This document shows positions 1 through 10,224 of a stretch of 64,000 nt of DNA, in pieces. The DNA is taken from the NCBI GenBank assembly GCA_015832175.1, contig WJXW01000010.1, positions 682,001-746,000 of the forward strand, in the 5' to 3' direction. Source of the DNA: Paraphaeosphaeria minitans (taxonomy: Eukaryota; Ascomycota; Dothideomycetes; Pleosporales; Didymosphaeriaceae). Each line of letters starts with the position of its first letter. Position 1 is the stretch's first letter. Position numbers and translations under genes: made by a program. Under the pieces are notes generated by a model. That model was not told the DNA's origin and searched no databases. It worked only from the letters and a program-made list of their open reading frames with translations.

Positions 1-10
1 CACGGCGCAG

Positions 11-60
11 CACGGCAGTGTAGTAGACTACCTACCACGGCAGTGTAGTAGACTACCTAC
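11..60. repeat. 25-bp direct repeat, two copies
   Basis: Two perfect head-to-tail copies of a 25-bp unit (11-35 and 36-60), followed by shortened copies of its first bases up to about position 87. It lies in the immediate upstream region of the transcription-factor gene that starts at 102. Part of the unit is a CTACCTAC string that recurs in several other intergenic regions of this window. Confidence 0.8.
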
Positions 61-101
61 CACGGCAGCATCCCACGGCAGCATCCAACGACCCCCACAC
101 C

Positions 102-2727
102 ATGAGCGGCGACGTGCTGCACGCGGCACCCGCCAGCGCCAACGACCGCATCTCCAAGCCCAGCGGCGGCAGCTTCGGCGGCGGGTCTGGCACCGCCGCC
201 GCGGGACTCAACCTCAGATCCTGCGTCACCTGCCGCAGGCGCAAAGTAAAGTGCGACAAGAAGCAGCCATGCTCCAACTGCGCCCGCGCAAAGACCGAGT
301 GCGTCTTCCCCGGGCCCGGCCGCGCGCCCCGCAAGAGCAGGAAGCCTGCTGATGGCGAGCTCATGGAGCGCCTGAGGCGGTTGGAGGGCGTGGTGCTGAA
401 CCTGAATGCGCAGGTCGAGGAGCACGAGCAGCAGGATGCGGAGCGCGAGAAGAACGGGAATGCCGTCGCTGGGTGTCCATTGGGGGACGCGGGCGTGGAG
501 CAGGGCGGCTGTCCGAGCGGCCGTGATCTGGCGGGCGCGAGCGTGGTCTCGGATAACAGCGTCGAGGGGCTGGAGACGCGGTTTGGGAGGCTCGTGGTGG
601 ACGAGGGCAGGAGTCGCTACATCAACAACAGCTTTTGGGCAAGCCTGAACAACGAGGCGAGTGCGCCGTCTACAGTGATGGAGGTCCGACGCACACTAAC
701 ACAGCATAGGTCGAAGACCTCAAGTCGATCCTCATCGAGCAGTCCGACGACGAAGACGAACCAGACTCCGAACCGACCTTCTCCGCGCAGCATCAGGGCT
801 TCATCTTCGGATACAGCTCCACCAGCGTTGACATGCTGTCTTTACACCCATCGCCGCAGCACGCCCGCATCTTCTGGCACATATACAAAGAGAATGTGGA
901 CCCGCTGGTCAAGGTGCTGCACATACCTACCTTCGAGCCGGTTCTTGCCGAGGCCATTCTGAATCCGGACAAGATATCGAGGTCTCTCGAGCCGCTCTTG
1001 TTTGCCATATACTACGGTGCCGTCACCAGCATGTCGCCCAAGGAATGCACCGAGCACTGCGCCGAGGACCGAAATACGCTGTTGCATCGATACCGCTTTG
1101 GCTTGGAGCAAGCACTTGCGCGCGCAAACTTCCTATTCTGCGACGAAATGATCATATTACAGGCCTTTGTCGTCTTCCTGATCTTGCTGAGGCGAAACGA
1201 CGACGCGAGAAAGATTTGGACGCTTACGGGGTTGGCTGTGCGCATTGCGCAGACGTTGGGGATCCACAGAGATGGCAGCCATTTTGGGCTCAAGCCTTTT
1301 GACATCGAGATGCGGAGACGGCTCTGGTGGCAAGTCTGCATTCTGGACGCCCGGTCGTCAGAGGACCATGGTTGCGATCCTACGATTGTGGAAGCCCAGT
1401 TTGACACCAAGCTGGTAAGTGCCCAGCTCTGCATTTTGACACTCTTGCTGACGAGCGTAGCCCTTGAACGTATTAGACACCGACATCGATCCTGCCATGA
1501 CCGAGTGGCCGAAGGAACGTCAAGGCTTCACCGACATGACTTTCTGTCTCATCCGGTTCGAGGTGACCAACATCTTCCGACGTATCCTCTACATCCCGCC
1601 GGGCCCGGGACGCGGCAACTACTACTTCTCCAATCTCACCGTAGCCGAAAAGGAGAAGTGGATAAGCGACTGCCATCAGCGTTTGGAGGACAAGTACCTG
1701 AAAGACTGCGACATGTCAATACCGCTGTGCTGGGTCACTGCGACCATTTCTCGGCTGGTCATGAGCAAGATGTGGCTGATCGTATACCATCCGCACCAAC
1801 GGAAAGACGGAGGCGTATCGCTACCGCAAGAAACAAAAGACAAGTTATTCATCACCTCGCTCGAGAACATCGAATATTCCATCCTCCTGGAGACGGAGGC
1901 TCGGACCATGAAATGGGGATGGCTGTTCCGGACGTATGTACAATGGCACGCCATTGCCTTCCTCCTCTCCGAGCTTTGTGTCCGAACAAAGGGTGAAGCC
2001 GTGGACCGCGCCTGGCATGCTCTGGAAGCTACCGCCGGGCGATGGTGGTTCCCTCTGGCCGAAAACTCTCCGCATCGCAAGGGCAAGGTAGGCTGCCTAT
2101 GGAAGCCGCTGCGCAAGCTCCTGGCCAAGGCTCAGAATGCCCGCCAGAAAGAACTCGCTCTTGAGCGGGCAAGCCAAGCGCTGAAACTCGGTGGACCCTT
2201 GTACACCGACTTCTCCCAGTTGACGGACCAGCTGAATAGAAACGATTGGAGCCAGCCCAACCCCGAGAACCTAGATCGCATGCTTCGTCCCGCAGCGCCG
2301 AAACTGGGTGAAATTCCCGCTGCGCAACCGCCAACGTGGACAGGAAGCCCGCAGTCAGCGCAGTCGGAGTTCTCCTTCTCAGCAGACTCGCCAGACAGCT
2401 CGCACAGGAACACACACGACACGCAGTCGAAAAGCGGCGCCACCACCAATAATACCGACGCCTCCGCCGCCCTCGAGACCTTCAACGCCCTCTCCGAGCA
2501 CGGCTACGACTACCTCATGGGCGACATCATGGACGGCCTAAACACCAACAGTCTCCCCGACAGCAGCACCACCACCACACCCCCCACCGCCTTCTCCACC
2601 TCGACCTCCAACCCCCTCATGGATCCCCACCCTCCCTTCGCCACCGCGCAGAACGGCCAGCAAAGCATGTTCAGCGGTGCGCCGCTGCCCCTCCAGAACG
2701 GCGCGTCCGCGGGATTCGCCGCGTTCC

Positions 2728-2775
<48 letters not shown>

Positions 2776-2954
2776 GCCCGCGCTTGGTGTCCAGCGGCGA
2801 CAGGCGGAATAGCAGCGATAGCCCGCTGCTGGACGGCGCGAACATGGACTGGGCTGTCTGGGATGACTTGGTGAATCAGTATGGGATGGAGAATCCCGGG
2901 GGGATGTCGGCGGCGAATGGGGCGGGGCATTTGGGGATGGTGCATTGGTTTTGA
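102..2954 (+). CDS. Zn(II)2Cys6 transcription factor with Fungal_trans domain
   Basis: Proposed exons are 102-656, 710-1414 and 1461-2954, giving about 917 aa. The binuclear zinc cluster is C41-x2-C44-x6-C51-x5-C57-x2-C60-x6-C67, followed by a basic linker and a leucine-rich probable coiled coil. The middle region (FWHIYKENVDPLVKVLHIPTF) reads as a Fungal_trans (PF04082) domain. The C-terminus is Ser/Thr/Gln/Asn-rich with a run of alternating Gln-Thr encoded by a hexanucleotide repeat, typical of an activation region. Intron 2 is canonical (GTAAGT...GTAG). Intron 1 keeps the frame only as a GC-AG intron (657-709) with a CTAAC branch site; a GT at 661 would shift the frame. The product should be a nuclear DNA-binding regulator; its targets cannot be told. 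The start is the first ATG, in good context. Confidence 0.88.
2729..2774 (+). repeat. In-frame CAGACG hexanucleotide microsatellite
   Basis: About seven to eight copies of CAGACG inside the transcription-factor coding region, encoding alternating Gln and Thr. Because the unit is 6 nt, copy-number changes keep the frame, so the length of this tract can vary between strains without breaking the gene. Confidence 0.9.
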
Positions 2955-4113
2955 GTCTGAGTCTGGGAGAAAGAGAAACCGACGGGAAGGGAAGAGGAGA
3001 GGAGAGGAGAGGAGAGGAGAGGAGAGGAGAGGAGAGGAGAGGAGAGGAGAGGAGAGGAGAGGAGAGGAGAGGAGAGGGAGTAATGATTGTACATGTAACG
3101 ACTTGACATTTCCGGTTCCGCCAGGCGTTTTTGGGAACTAGTGGCGACGACGACGACGACTCTACTCCTGTCGCAAGTTCTGGACATGCACATGTCATAC
3201 CCAGACCTAATACGAAACACTAGATACCTACCTATAGAACTCCACTGTATGACTACTACCTACCAACGTCGATTCCCAGGTATTGCGTTTTCGTTTCTTT
3301 TCTTTTCTTTTTTCTTTCTTTTTTTTTGGCACGACATTGACGACAAGTGTCCTTTTTTCTTCTTCTTCGTTCGCCCTTCCTCGCGTCTTCTCGAGATGGA
3401 GGTGCAGCTCCGGGCCCGTTGCGGTGCGTTTGGCGAGGACCTAGGGTAGGTAGGTAGGTACCACCGTTGCATCAGCGCGGGGTTGGGTTGGATCACTGGT
3501 ATTTCCGGTGAAGGATATTCTCACTTTTTTTTTTGGCGGTTCTCTTCTTCTCGGTATTTAGGTATCGTAGGTATACCGTAACATTCAAACCTGAGAACCA
3601 ACACGGCCCAGTGTCGCTACCCACCTCAACGTCTCCCCTCCTCCCCCCTCCCCCCGCTTGCCAGCGAGAGAGCCGCTCACGGCCTCGCATCTGCACACGA
3701 CAAGGGAGTTGCGTCTTGGAAGGCTTGATCGGGCTAGTGCAAAGCAATGCCCGCATGTAGGTACACGTGTGGATGGCGATTCGAGATTTGAGTTTGGGGA
3801 TCCTACCCACGACAAGGATTCCTCGCTCAAAAGGAGGGTAGAAAGGTGCTTCGAGTCCTAGGTCATGTTTTTCTACCCGACATCACGGATACACGCAAGA
3901 TAGCAGCTACACTTCCGATTCGCAAACACAGCTCAGAGGTCCTCTCGTTCGAAGGGCCCCTGCTTATTCGGAGGAAGGCGAAAGAGCGGATTGCGGCACT
4001 GTACGGTAGGTAGGTGGGTAGGTGTTCTGATGCCAGCGACATCCCTAAACGCATACCTACACAGCAAAGTCGTGCAAACGTACGGTATATCCAACGATAC
4101 CATACAATAAAAA
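2955..4113. other. Intergenic region, no gene seen
   Basis: After the GGAGA tract there are pyrimidine-rich stretches (3290-3370) and tandem TAGG/TACC tetramers near 3225, 3257, 3446 and 4005. Short ORFs here have no recognisable features. The last few hundred bases should hold the promoter of the dehydrogenase gene at 4114. Confidence 0.6.
2994..3077 (+). repeat. GGAGA pentanucleotide microsatellite
   Basis: A nearly perfect run of about sixteen GGAGA units begins about 40 nt after the stop codon of the transcription-factor gene, so it probably lies in its 3' UTR. The strand is purine only. Confidence 0.92.
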
Positions 4114-5511
4114 ATGTCCTCCGCAACACCGACGCCCCGCGACGCTGGCCTACCCGCCCCCGCTACTAATGCATTCTCACCACTCTCCTCCTCCGCGTCG
4201 TCCCCATCCGCAACCAAACCAACCGTCCTCCACCTCGGCGACGACATCCGATGGAATCATGCACTGTACAAAGAGCTAGGGGAGAAATTTCACATCGAGC
4301 GGAGCTACTCGATCGGCAGGGAGGAATTCAAGGCTGCGCTCGAGGAGAGGCGGTGGGGTGATTTCGTGGGCATGTACCGTCCGTTCTGGAATACGGGCGG
4401 CGAGATGGGGAATTGGGATGAGGAGTTGATGTAAGTGAGAAGGTGTGGGATGTTTCGAGACATGGGGAGACTGCACGATGTCCTTTCTCTCTCTCGATCG
4501 CATCGCATCCCATCCCATGCCATCCCGATTCCCTCTGCGTAGAAGAGTCTCCGCACCAAGCTCCCATCCGAACCACCAAACACCCCCCTCCCCAAGACAC
4601 GGCGATTCTAGGCGAAGTCCCCAGCTGAACCCCTCCAGATCCCTCCTCCCAACCTCCTGCAAGATCTACGCCAGCGCCGGCGCCGGCTTCGACTGGGTCG
4701 ACACACGCACCCTCGCCGCCCACGGCATCATCTACTGCAACGCCGCCTCCGCCTGCACCGAGTCCGTCGCCGACACCGCCATCTTCCTCCTCCTAGCCAC
4801 CTACCGCGCCTTCCCCTGGTCCTTCCTCGCCGCCCGCTCCTGCAACCCGCACGCCTTCCACGCCGCAAACCAGAACATCGCCGCCGTCACGCACAACCCC
4901 AACGGCACCGTGCTCGGCGTCATCGGCCTGGGCAAAATCGGCTTCCGCCTCGCCCACAAGGCCGTCCTAGCGTTCGAGATGCGCGTCGCGTACCACGACG
5001 TCGTGCGGTCCGAGGGCGCAGAGCGCGAGCTCGGCGGCGCGACGTGGTGCGCCACGCTGGAGGAGTTGCTGCGCGCGAGCGACTGCGTGGTGCTCGCGAC
5101 GCCGTTCGAAGGGCGCGTATTGCTCGGACGGACGGAGTTCCAGCACTTCAAGAAGGGTGCGCGGCTCGTCAACATTGCAAGGGGCAAGCTCGTCGACGAA
5201 GAGGCGTTGGTGGAGGCGCTGGACGGGGGCATCGTGAGCGCGGCGGGGCTGGATGTGCATGCCGATGAGCCGAATGTGCATCCGAGGCTGGCGACGAGAG
5301 ACGATGTCATGGTGTTGAGTACGTCGGGCTGAGTTTCCCTCCCGTGCATTTTTTAGCTGTGCTGACGCGTTGCGCAGGCCATACGGCTGGGGCTAGTGTG
5401 GAGAGTCATGTTGGGTTCGAGCGGCTGGGGATGGAGAATTTGATTAGTTATCTTGGAGGGGGGGAGGCGCTCACGCCGGTGAATATGCAGTGGCTTAAGA
5501 AGAAGGATTGA
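4114..5511 (+). CDS. D-isomer-specific 2-hydroxyacid dehydrogenase
   Basis: Proposed exons 4114-4430, 4639-5318 and 5378-5511 give about 376 aa. The enzyme family reduces 2-keto acids (glyoxylate, hydroxypyruvate or similar) with NAD(P)H, probably in the cytosol. The Rossmann motif GVIGLGKIG is clear. The catalytic set is visible: Arg in NIARGKLVDE, Glu in the DEPNVHP region, and His in SSHTAG at the start of the last exon. The first intron is long (208 nt) and two acceptors are possible. The one ending at 4638 gives EELISLLPTSCKIYASAGAGF, a better family match than the one ending at 4611, which would insert nine residues. The N-terminus is Ser/Thr/Pro/Ala-rich and longer than in bacterial members. 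The exact substrate cannot be read from sequence. Confidence 0.88.
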
Positions 5512-5603
5512 GATGTAGACCTAAAGTTTTCTCCGTCTCGCAATTGTCCAGATAAAAGGATGCATGGAAGAACGGTTGATTGCCCGAGTAGATTAACGAG
5601 TCC

Positions 5604-6244
5604 TTACTCAAGCCCGATGCACTGCTTCAGTACTATCGTCAGAGCTTCACTGTCTATGACTTGGGCGTTGACACTTTGTAGCGAACTAGCCTCCAGCACT
5701 TCGACCTCTTGGGTGTCCTGGTGCTGAGTCTCTTCCGCTGAGTCTCTTCCGCTGCGTCACATCGTTCTGAGTTTCTCTATTCTGACTCTCTTCGTCCCAA
5801 CTCTCTTCATCCAGAACACCCTGTCCAACGCTAACATTGTCCAGCGAACGGACATCGCCAAAGCGGCCAGCAAGCAAAGCCTCCCACTTGCCTTGGGGTA
5901 AGGTCGCCAGTAGGAGTGCCATATCCTCGCAACGCTGCTCCCAAGTTGAATGTTTCTACTCCCGCCGTTCAATCAATTTAATGATAACCAGCTTCGGCCT
6001 AGCCGACTCGATGCTGAAGTAGTTACGGCGGGCGCTGTTACAATGCACCTCTACACGACGACGACGCTTGAAGATTTTCTCGTCGTTGTGCGCGTCGCAA
6101 TGCAGCGTATACTCATCTGGATCTTGCAAGAAAGCATTCATGCTCGTGGAGGCAACAACATCCAAGCTGAGCTCTGGAAACCTCTGAGATGCTCGTCTCG
6201 TCGCGATTCGAGAAGCTCTTTGACAGCCCTATTTCGAGAGGCAT
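5604..6244 (-). pseudogene. Decayed gene of unknown family
   Basis: On the minus strand a protein-like reading starts at an ATG (6244-6242), changes frame near 6185, and runs through a single in-frame TAG (5958-5956). Coding-like sequence then resumes in the same frame with HSTWEQRCEDMALLLATLPQ. A directly repeated 14-bp stretch (about 5727-5755) comes next, and another frame is needed to reach a plausible acidic end (VEVLEASSLQSV) with TAA at 5606-5604. The TAG could derive from CAG by one C-to-T change. The composition (RRRRVEVHC..., then acidic repeats) suggests a small soluble fungal protein; I do not recognise the family. The reading-frame order is inference. Confidence 0.45.
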
Positions 6245-6498
6245 TTCGGCTCCCTTTCAAAGAAGGGCGCAAATTTGCGGGGCGCCAACAATTGCAAAAT
6301 CTACTACTACGCAAATTTTCCGCCTGGTCAACGGGAAGAGAAACAAGGCTCGAGTCCACAATGGAGATTCTGAAAATGGGAAGTGTTGAATGATTTTGAG
6401 AAGATCTGGATAGTTGCTGTTCATTGCCTAGTGATGCATGTACAGGAGATGCTTCAAACGAATCAACTCCATTGTATCACCGGTTACATTAACTACGT

Positions 6499-7095
6499 TC
6501 ATGTTAGCACATCGTATTTCTTTTTGGATGTTTCGGGACTAACCTTACCAACATGCAAGTCATATATTGCATGCTTGACTAGGCACATCTCATCGACAAC
6601 GCTCATCTTTGCGAAGCTGCTCTGCCCAAAATATTGACGCCGTACGCTTGTACCATCCGTTGTTCGCACAGATATACTGTGGTCCGCGATTCGGACGCCG
6701 CTCTGATTCAAGTTCTCGTGTGTTGTGCACTACGCAGGATGAGATGTTTTGCAGGGTGTGCAGGTACCGCAGGTAGCGAAGGGGAGTAGGACGGGGACGC
6801 CAATTCGAAGGAATTTGTTCCTGATGGAGGAACCGAGCGCGTGAATATAGCCTACGCCTTCGTGGCCGGGCATTGCAGGAAAGTTTATCGTCGGGGGAAG
6901 TCCTTGCTGGACTACAATGTCGGTATGGCTGAATGTACTCGTTGGTTGTGAACATCGCCGCACTAGTATCGGACGCACATATGCCGCTGTACTTCATCTC
7001 CACCAGCCTCTCATTCTCACATATCTCATCCAAAATCACCTCTTGCGTCTGAAGTTTTGATTTCGCTTCCTTCGTGACTAGTGCCTTGACCTTGA
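6499..7095 (-). pseudogene. Zinc-type alcohol dehydrogenase relic (N-terminal half)
   Basis: Minus-strand pieces match the GroES-like half of medium-chain zinc alcohol dehydrogenases. From 7080 down, the reading runs KVKALVTKEAK, then VEMKYSGIC, an interruption of about 46 nt resembling an old intron with a one-base loss, then HTDIVVQQG, then the catalytic zinc site FPAMPGHEGVG and the start of the structural zinc loop FATCGTCTPC. The next frame continues RIADHSISV and QYFGQSSFAKMSV. The NAD-binding half is missing, and the homology ends near 6590. At least two frame changes are needed, so no enzyme can be made. It belongs to the graveyard of decayed oxidoreductase genes between 5.6 and 19.8 kb. 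Confidence 0.75.
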
Positions 7096-7351
7096 TGTTC
7101 TTGAGATCGCTCCTCTTCTCCTCGACTTCTTGTTTCGCGCTGCTTCTGGTCAGATTCTCAACGATTGAGACGTTCTCTTTAGATGATCGATTTGGGGTCA
7201 GCCATGAGCTCCGGCACAGTTGCTGGGACAGTCTGCGTGTTGCGACGCGTAAGTCTCTAGGTTTGGCTGCGGTTATGCTACGGTGGGTTCGATTTTGTTT
7301 CCCAAAGGGTATACGACTGCGTCCTCTACGCGCTTAAGACGCGATGCATCT

Positions 7352-7590
7352 TGCTGATTTACACCACAGACGGTGAAATGTTAGGCACGGGGAGGTCAGC
7401 TGCAATGCTTCGACAGAGCTGGGAGACGGCCTCAGCAAGTTGGAACGATGACGCGGGGAAAATTAGCGTCGGGAAATGCTCCTACTTCGGCTATGTCGGT
7501 TGCTTCACCCTTGCCGACATTCAGCACGGGAATCTCGTCTGCAACACCGTTTTTTCCATTCACTGTCAGACGTTTGGCTTGTGATCTAGC
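7352..7590 (-). pseudogene. Aldehyde-dehydrogenase-like N-terminal remnant
   Basis: Read on the minus strand, 7573 to about 7455 gives RLTVNGKNGVADEIPVLNVG followed by KGEATDIAEVGAFPDAN. This resembles the N-terminus of aldehyde dehydrogenases (NGK, PV-NP-x-GE, a hydrophobic strand, PDA). After this a stop and frame changes break the reading, and no catalytic region is found before the alcohol dehydrogenase relic. Short coding-like pieces down to about 7150 may belong to it. The assignment is tentative because only some 40 residues are recognisable. Confidence 0.35.
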
Positions 7591-7630
7591 TATTCACAGT
7601 AGAGTCAGACCAGTAGTTGTACACCTGGAT

Positions 7631-8578
7631 ATGGCCCAGTTTGCACGGCGGTGCTTCTCCACCACTGTACGACGTTCAAACAATGCATCCGCCTCCGAAG
7701 CCTGCTTCGAGATATTGGCACGATTCGGCAACAAGCCAATATCAGTCCGCCAGCAATTGCTGGATGCCAATCAGTTGCACCTTCTGAACATCACCCTTGG
7801 CCGCTCGTCCACCTCAGCGCAAGCACCAGCAAATGGAACTCCAATTCCTGCCGGGTATCATCTAGTCTTCTTTACCCCATCAATCATGGAAGCAGAGCTG
7901 GGCCTAGATGGCACCGACAGGACTGTGAACCCGCTCAGTCCATTTACGCGTCGCATGTGGGCAGGTGGGGAGTTACGATGGACTCAAGATGAATCATCGC
8001 TACTTCGCGTCGGGCAAGAAGTCCAGGAAACAACTAGGATGCTGGCAGCCGAACCTAAGAAACTCAAGTCTGGCGGCGAGATGCTGGTCGTTGGCGTTGA
8101 AAAGACATTCGAGAATGAGAAAGGCATCGCACTAGTAGACAGAAGGAATTGGGTGTTCCAGAAAGAGATCACAATTCCGAAAGAGCCGCCTCCGCTACCA
8201 GAGTCCAAATTTCTCCCCGAGGGCGATATCACGCGGGATGTCAAACAGACTTATACGTCACTATTCCGCTTCTCGGCATTGACTTTCAACGCGCACAGAA
8301 TTCACTATCTACCTGAATGGTGTAGAAAGGTCGAAGGGCACCGCGACGCAGTGGTCCACGGACCCTTAAACTTGATCAATATGCTCGATCTGTGGCGTGA
8401 TACTGCGAAGAACAGGGAAGAGGTCGCATTGCCCGCATCAATATCTTACAGGGCCATGAGTCCCTTGTACGTGAATGAGCAGTACAGGATACTACTGAAG
8501 AAGGATAACAATGGGTGGAACACAGAGATCTGGGACAGTTTTGGTAAATTGAGCATGAAAGGACGGATTACCTCGTAG
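7631..8578 (+). CDS. MaoC-like / HTD2-type hydroxyacyl-thioester dehydratase
   Basis: An uninterrupted 315-aa reading from an ATG at 7631; the frame is open for a further 61 codons upstream but without family resemblance there. The first 20 residues (MAQFARRCFSTTVRRS) look like a mitochondrial presequence. The body resembles fungal hot-dog-fold proteins annotated as mesaconyl-C4-CoA hydratase or 3-hydroxyacyl-thioester dehydratase type 2: the RRMWAGGELRW segment, GGEMLVVGVEKTF, then the C-terminal hydratase signature FRFSALTFNAHRIHY and VVHGPLNLINML. The likely role is dehydration of 3-hydroxyacyl thioesters in mitochondrial fatty-acid synthesis or hydration of an enoyl-CoA in a catabolic route. 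It is intact although both neighbours are pseudogenes, which suggests selection. Confidence 0.8.
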   Translation: MAQFARRCFSTTVRRSNNASASEACFEILARFGNKPISVRQQLLDANQLHLLNITLGRSSTSAQAPANGTPIPAGYHLVFFTPSIMEAELGLDGTDRTVNPLSPFTRRMWAGGELRWTQDESSLLRVGQEVQETTRMLAAEPKKLKSGGEMLVVGVEKTFENEKGIALVDRRNWVFQKEITIPKEPPPLPESKFLPEGDITRDVKQTYTSLFRFSALTFNAHRIHYLPEWCRKVEGHRDAVVHGPLNLINMLDLWRDTAKNREEVALPASISYRAMSPLYVNEQYRILLKKDNNGWNTEIWDSFGKLSMKGRITS

Positions 8579-8625
8579 CTTCCAAACATCTACGGGAAAA
8601 ATATGAAAGTTTTGAAGTAAATTGA

Positions 8626-10190
8626 TCAAATCCCGCAAAGTGAGATACCGCTTCCGGGCTCCAATCTAGCATGCCGCCTTCTCCAAAACCCGAAGTCACT
8701 CTCAATCTGCGAGAACAAATACTGATTCGCCTTATCCGTAGTCCAGGACCAAGGCGTGACTGCATTGTCAAGATCTCCACTCGGCACCAGCGAATTCGCT
8801 CCAGCGCTCCGCTGGTTTCCAATTCGTGGGATTGTTCACGATCAGGCGCAGCGCCTACCCTGGCCGGATTAAGATTTTCAGCGTGCGATGCTGCGCACAT
8901 TATCCCGACACCGTCTGCCTCCGTTACAAGGCGTGCCGCTGTAGTTCGATCGAGATACTGGAAGAAAAGTTGCAGCACCTTGTTTGAGTCAGCTACATTC
9001 GTTATCGTGACTTTACTTAGCGAATTACCCAATTCGTGACCTCCCATGTTCGCTGTTGCTCTTGCAGGCCAAGCAGGCAGAGTTTGGCTCGGTGCTCCGC
9101 AATAGTCTGCGTGGTACCATTGGACCTGCGCAGATGGGCAACATGGATACAAAGTGTGTTGAACAAGTTGGTGATGACGTGGATCTGAGCATGTCCTATG
9201 GTTCCTCCGGAAAGCATGTCCTGCACAATTCGTGAGTTTCGAGCCGCCACATGCAACGCGAAGTTTGCAGCTTCCGCATCCGGATCTTCCTCTGCAATGA
9301 ATGCGGAACGGTGGAGGAGGATGTGAAGGTTGTTATACACTAGATGAAGCATACTAGCCTGGAAACTAGAGTCTGTGTCGCTGGATAGTTATATTGATGA
9401 GCCCAGTTGTTGCCTCCATTGCTCCAAGTCCCCTCGGATCCTACTCCTGTCGTCTGTGGACAGTGTTCGATTAGGTAAGTGCCTTGCATCTACCACCTTT
9501 TCCAGCAGGATGGAAAGCTGTATCATACCAACTGTTTAGGCTTTGTATCTGCCAACGCTGGTAGATGGTGTAGATGGATCGAAAGCGAGCTCGAAGTCTG
9601 CTTCAGACAGCATCCCAACATCGCAGTCGTCGTCCCGTATTCGATTCGGGAGTCCAAGTGCAGAGCTACATTGGCGCTCGCGGACGTAGATCGCCCACCA
9701 AATACGCCTCCGAAGCTTCGTCGAGTAATTTTCATTTTCCGAACCCGAGCGATGGAACGCCTTCGTCTGAGCTAGACTGATCACAGCACCGATCAATGCC
9801 GAACATCTTTCTCCAGCAACGCACCGGCTCCCCAGAAGCTCATCAGGAACAGAGCTTGGATGACAATGAGCTTCTTCGTTTTGTATTCTGCATCGTGAAT
9901 ATCCTTGGCTCTTGAGTAAAGCTGGTATTTTGCTCGATGCGGGTTACCCCATCCAAGCTCTTCTAGTGTTGGCTCCTCACAGTGTATCACACCAATGAAC
10001 AGCATTGCTTGGAGTAGTAGCGGAGACATACTGCCACTTTTGTGGACAGACCGTATCCCCGATTCATCTACAACAGGGAAGTTTGGGTGAAACCAGCGGA
10101 AATAGGCCGTTACGTATCGGAGCGGGTGGGAACGTGAATGCGCCATCTTCATGAAGGCTCTTCATTCTGATGCCAAGCATACGCGAGGAG
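8626..10190 (-). pseudogene. Fungal_trans transcription factor relic, DNA-binding domain lost
   Basis: The minus strand from about 10190 to 8626 carries the middle and C-terminus of a fungal Zn2Cys6-class regulator. YFRWFHPNFPVVDE, then RRRIWWAIYVRERQ and LHILLHRS are typical of PF04082 proteins, perhaps the cutinase-factor (CTF1B) group. Damage: a one-base loss near 9790 (between DVRH and IGAVISLAQ), two TAA stops at about 9540 and 9385 that each fit CAA with a C-to-T change, and a frameshift near 8800 after which a plausible natural end follows (stop at 8626). One intron (9028-8979) is still clean. The zinc cluster that should precede it is absent; the P-type ATPase relic starts at once on the other strand. 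Confidence 0.75.
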
Positions 10191-10224
10191 ATAATCAATC
10201 CAGCCATGCCAATGAGGTTGCAGA

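Noticed and set aside
661..709. GT-AG intron using the GT at 661
   Set aside because: It shifts the frame and destroys the continuation into the second exon; the GC donor at 657 keeps phase.
2671..3220. Minus-strand ORFs of 111-175 codons over the transcription-factor 3' end
   Set aside because: Shadows of the coding hexanucleotide and GGAGA repeats; the plus-strand gene explains them.
4801..5349. 182-codon minus-strand ORF
   Set aside because: Antisense shadow of the GC-rich dehydrogenase exon.
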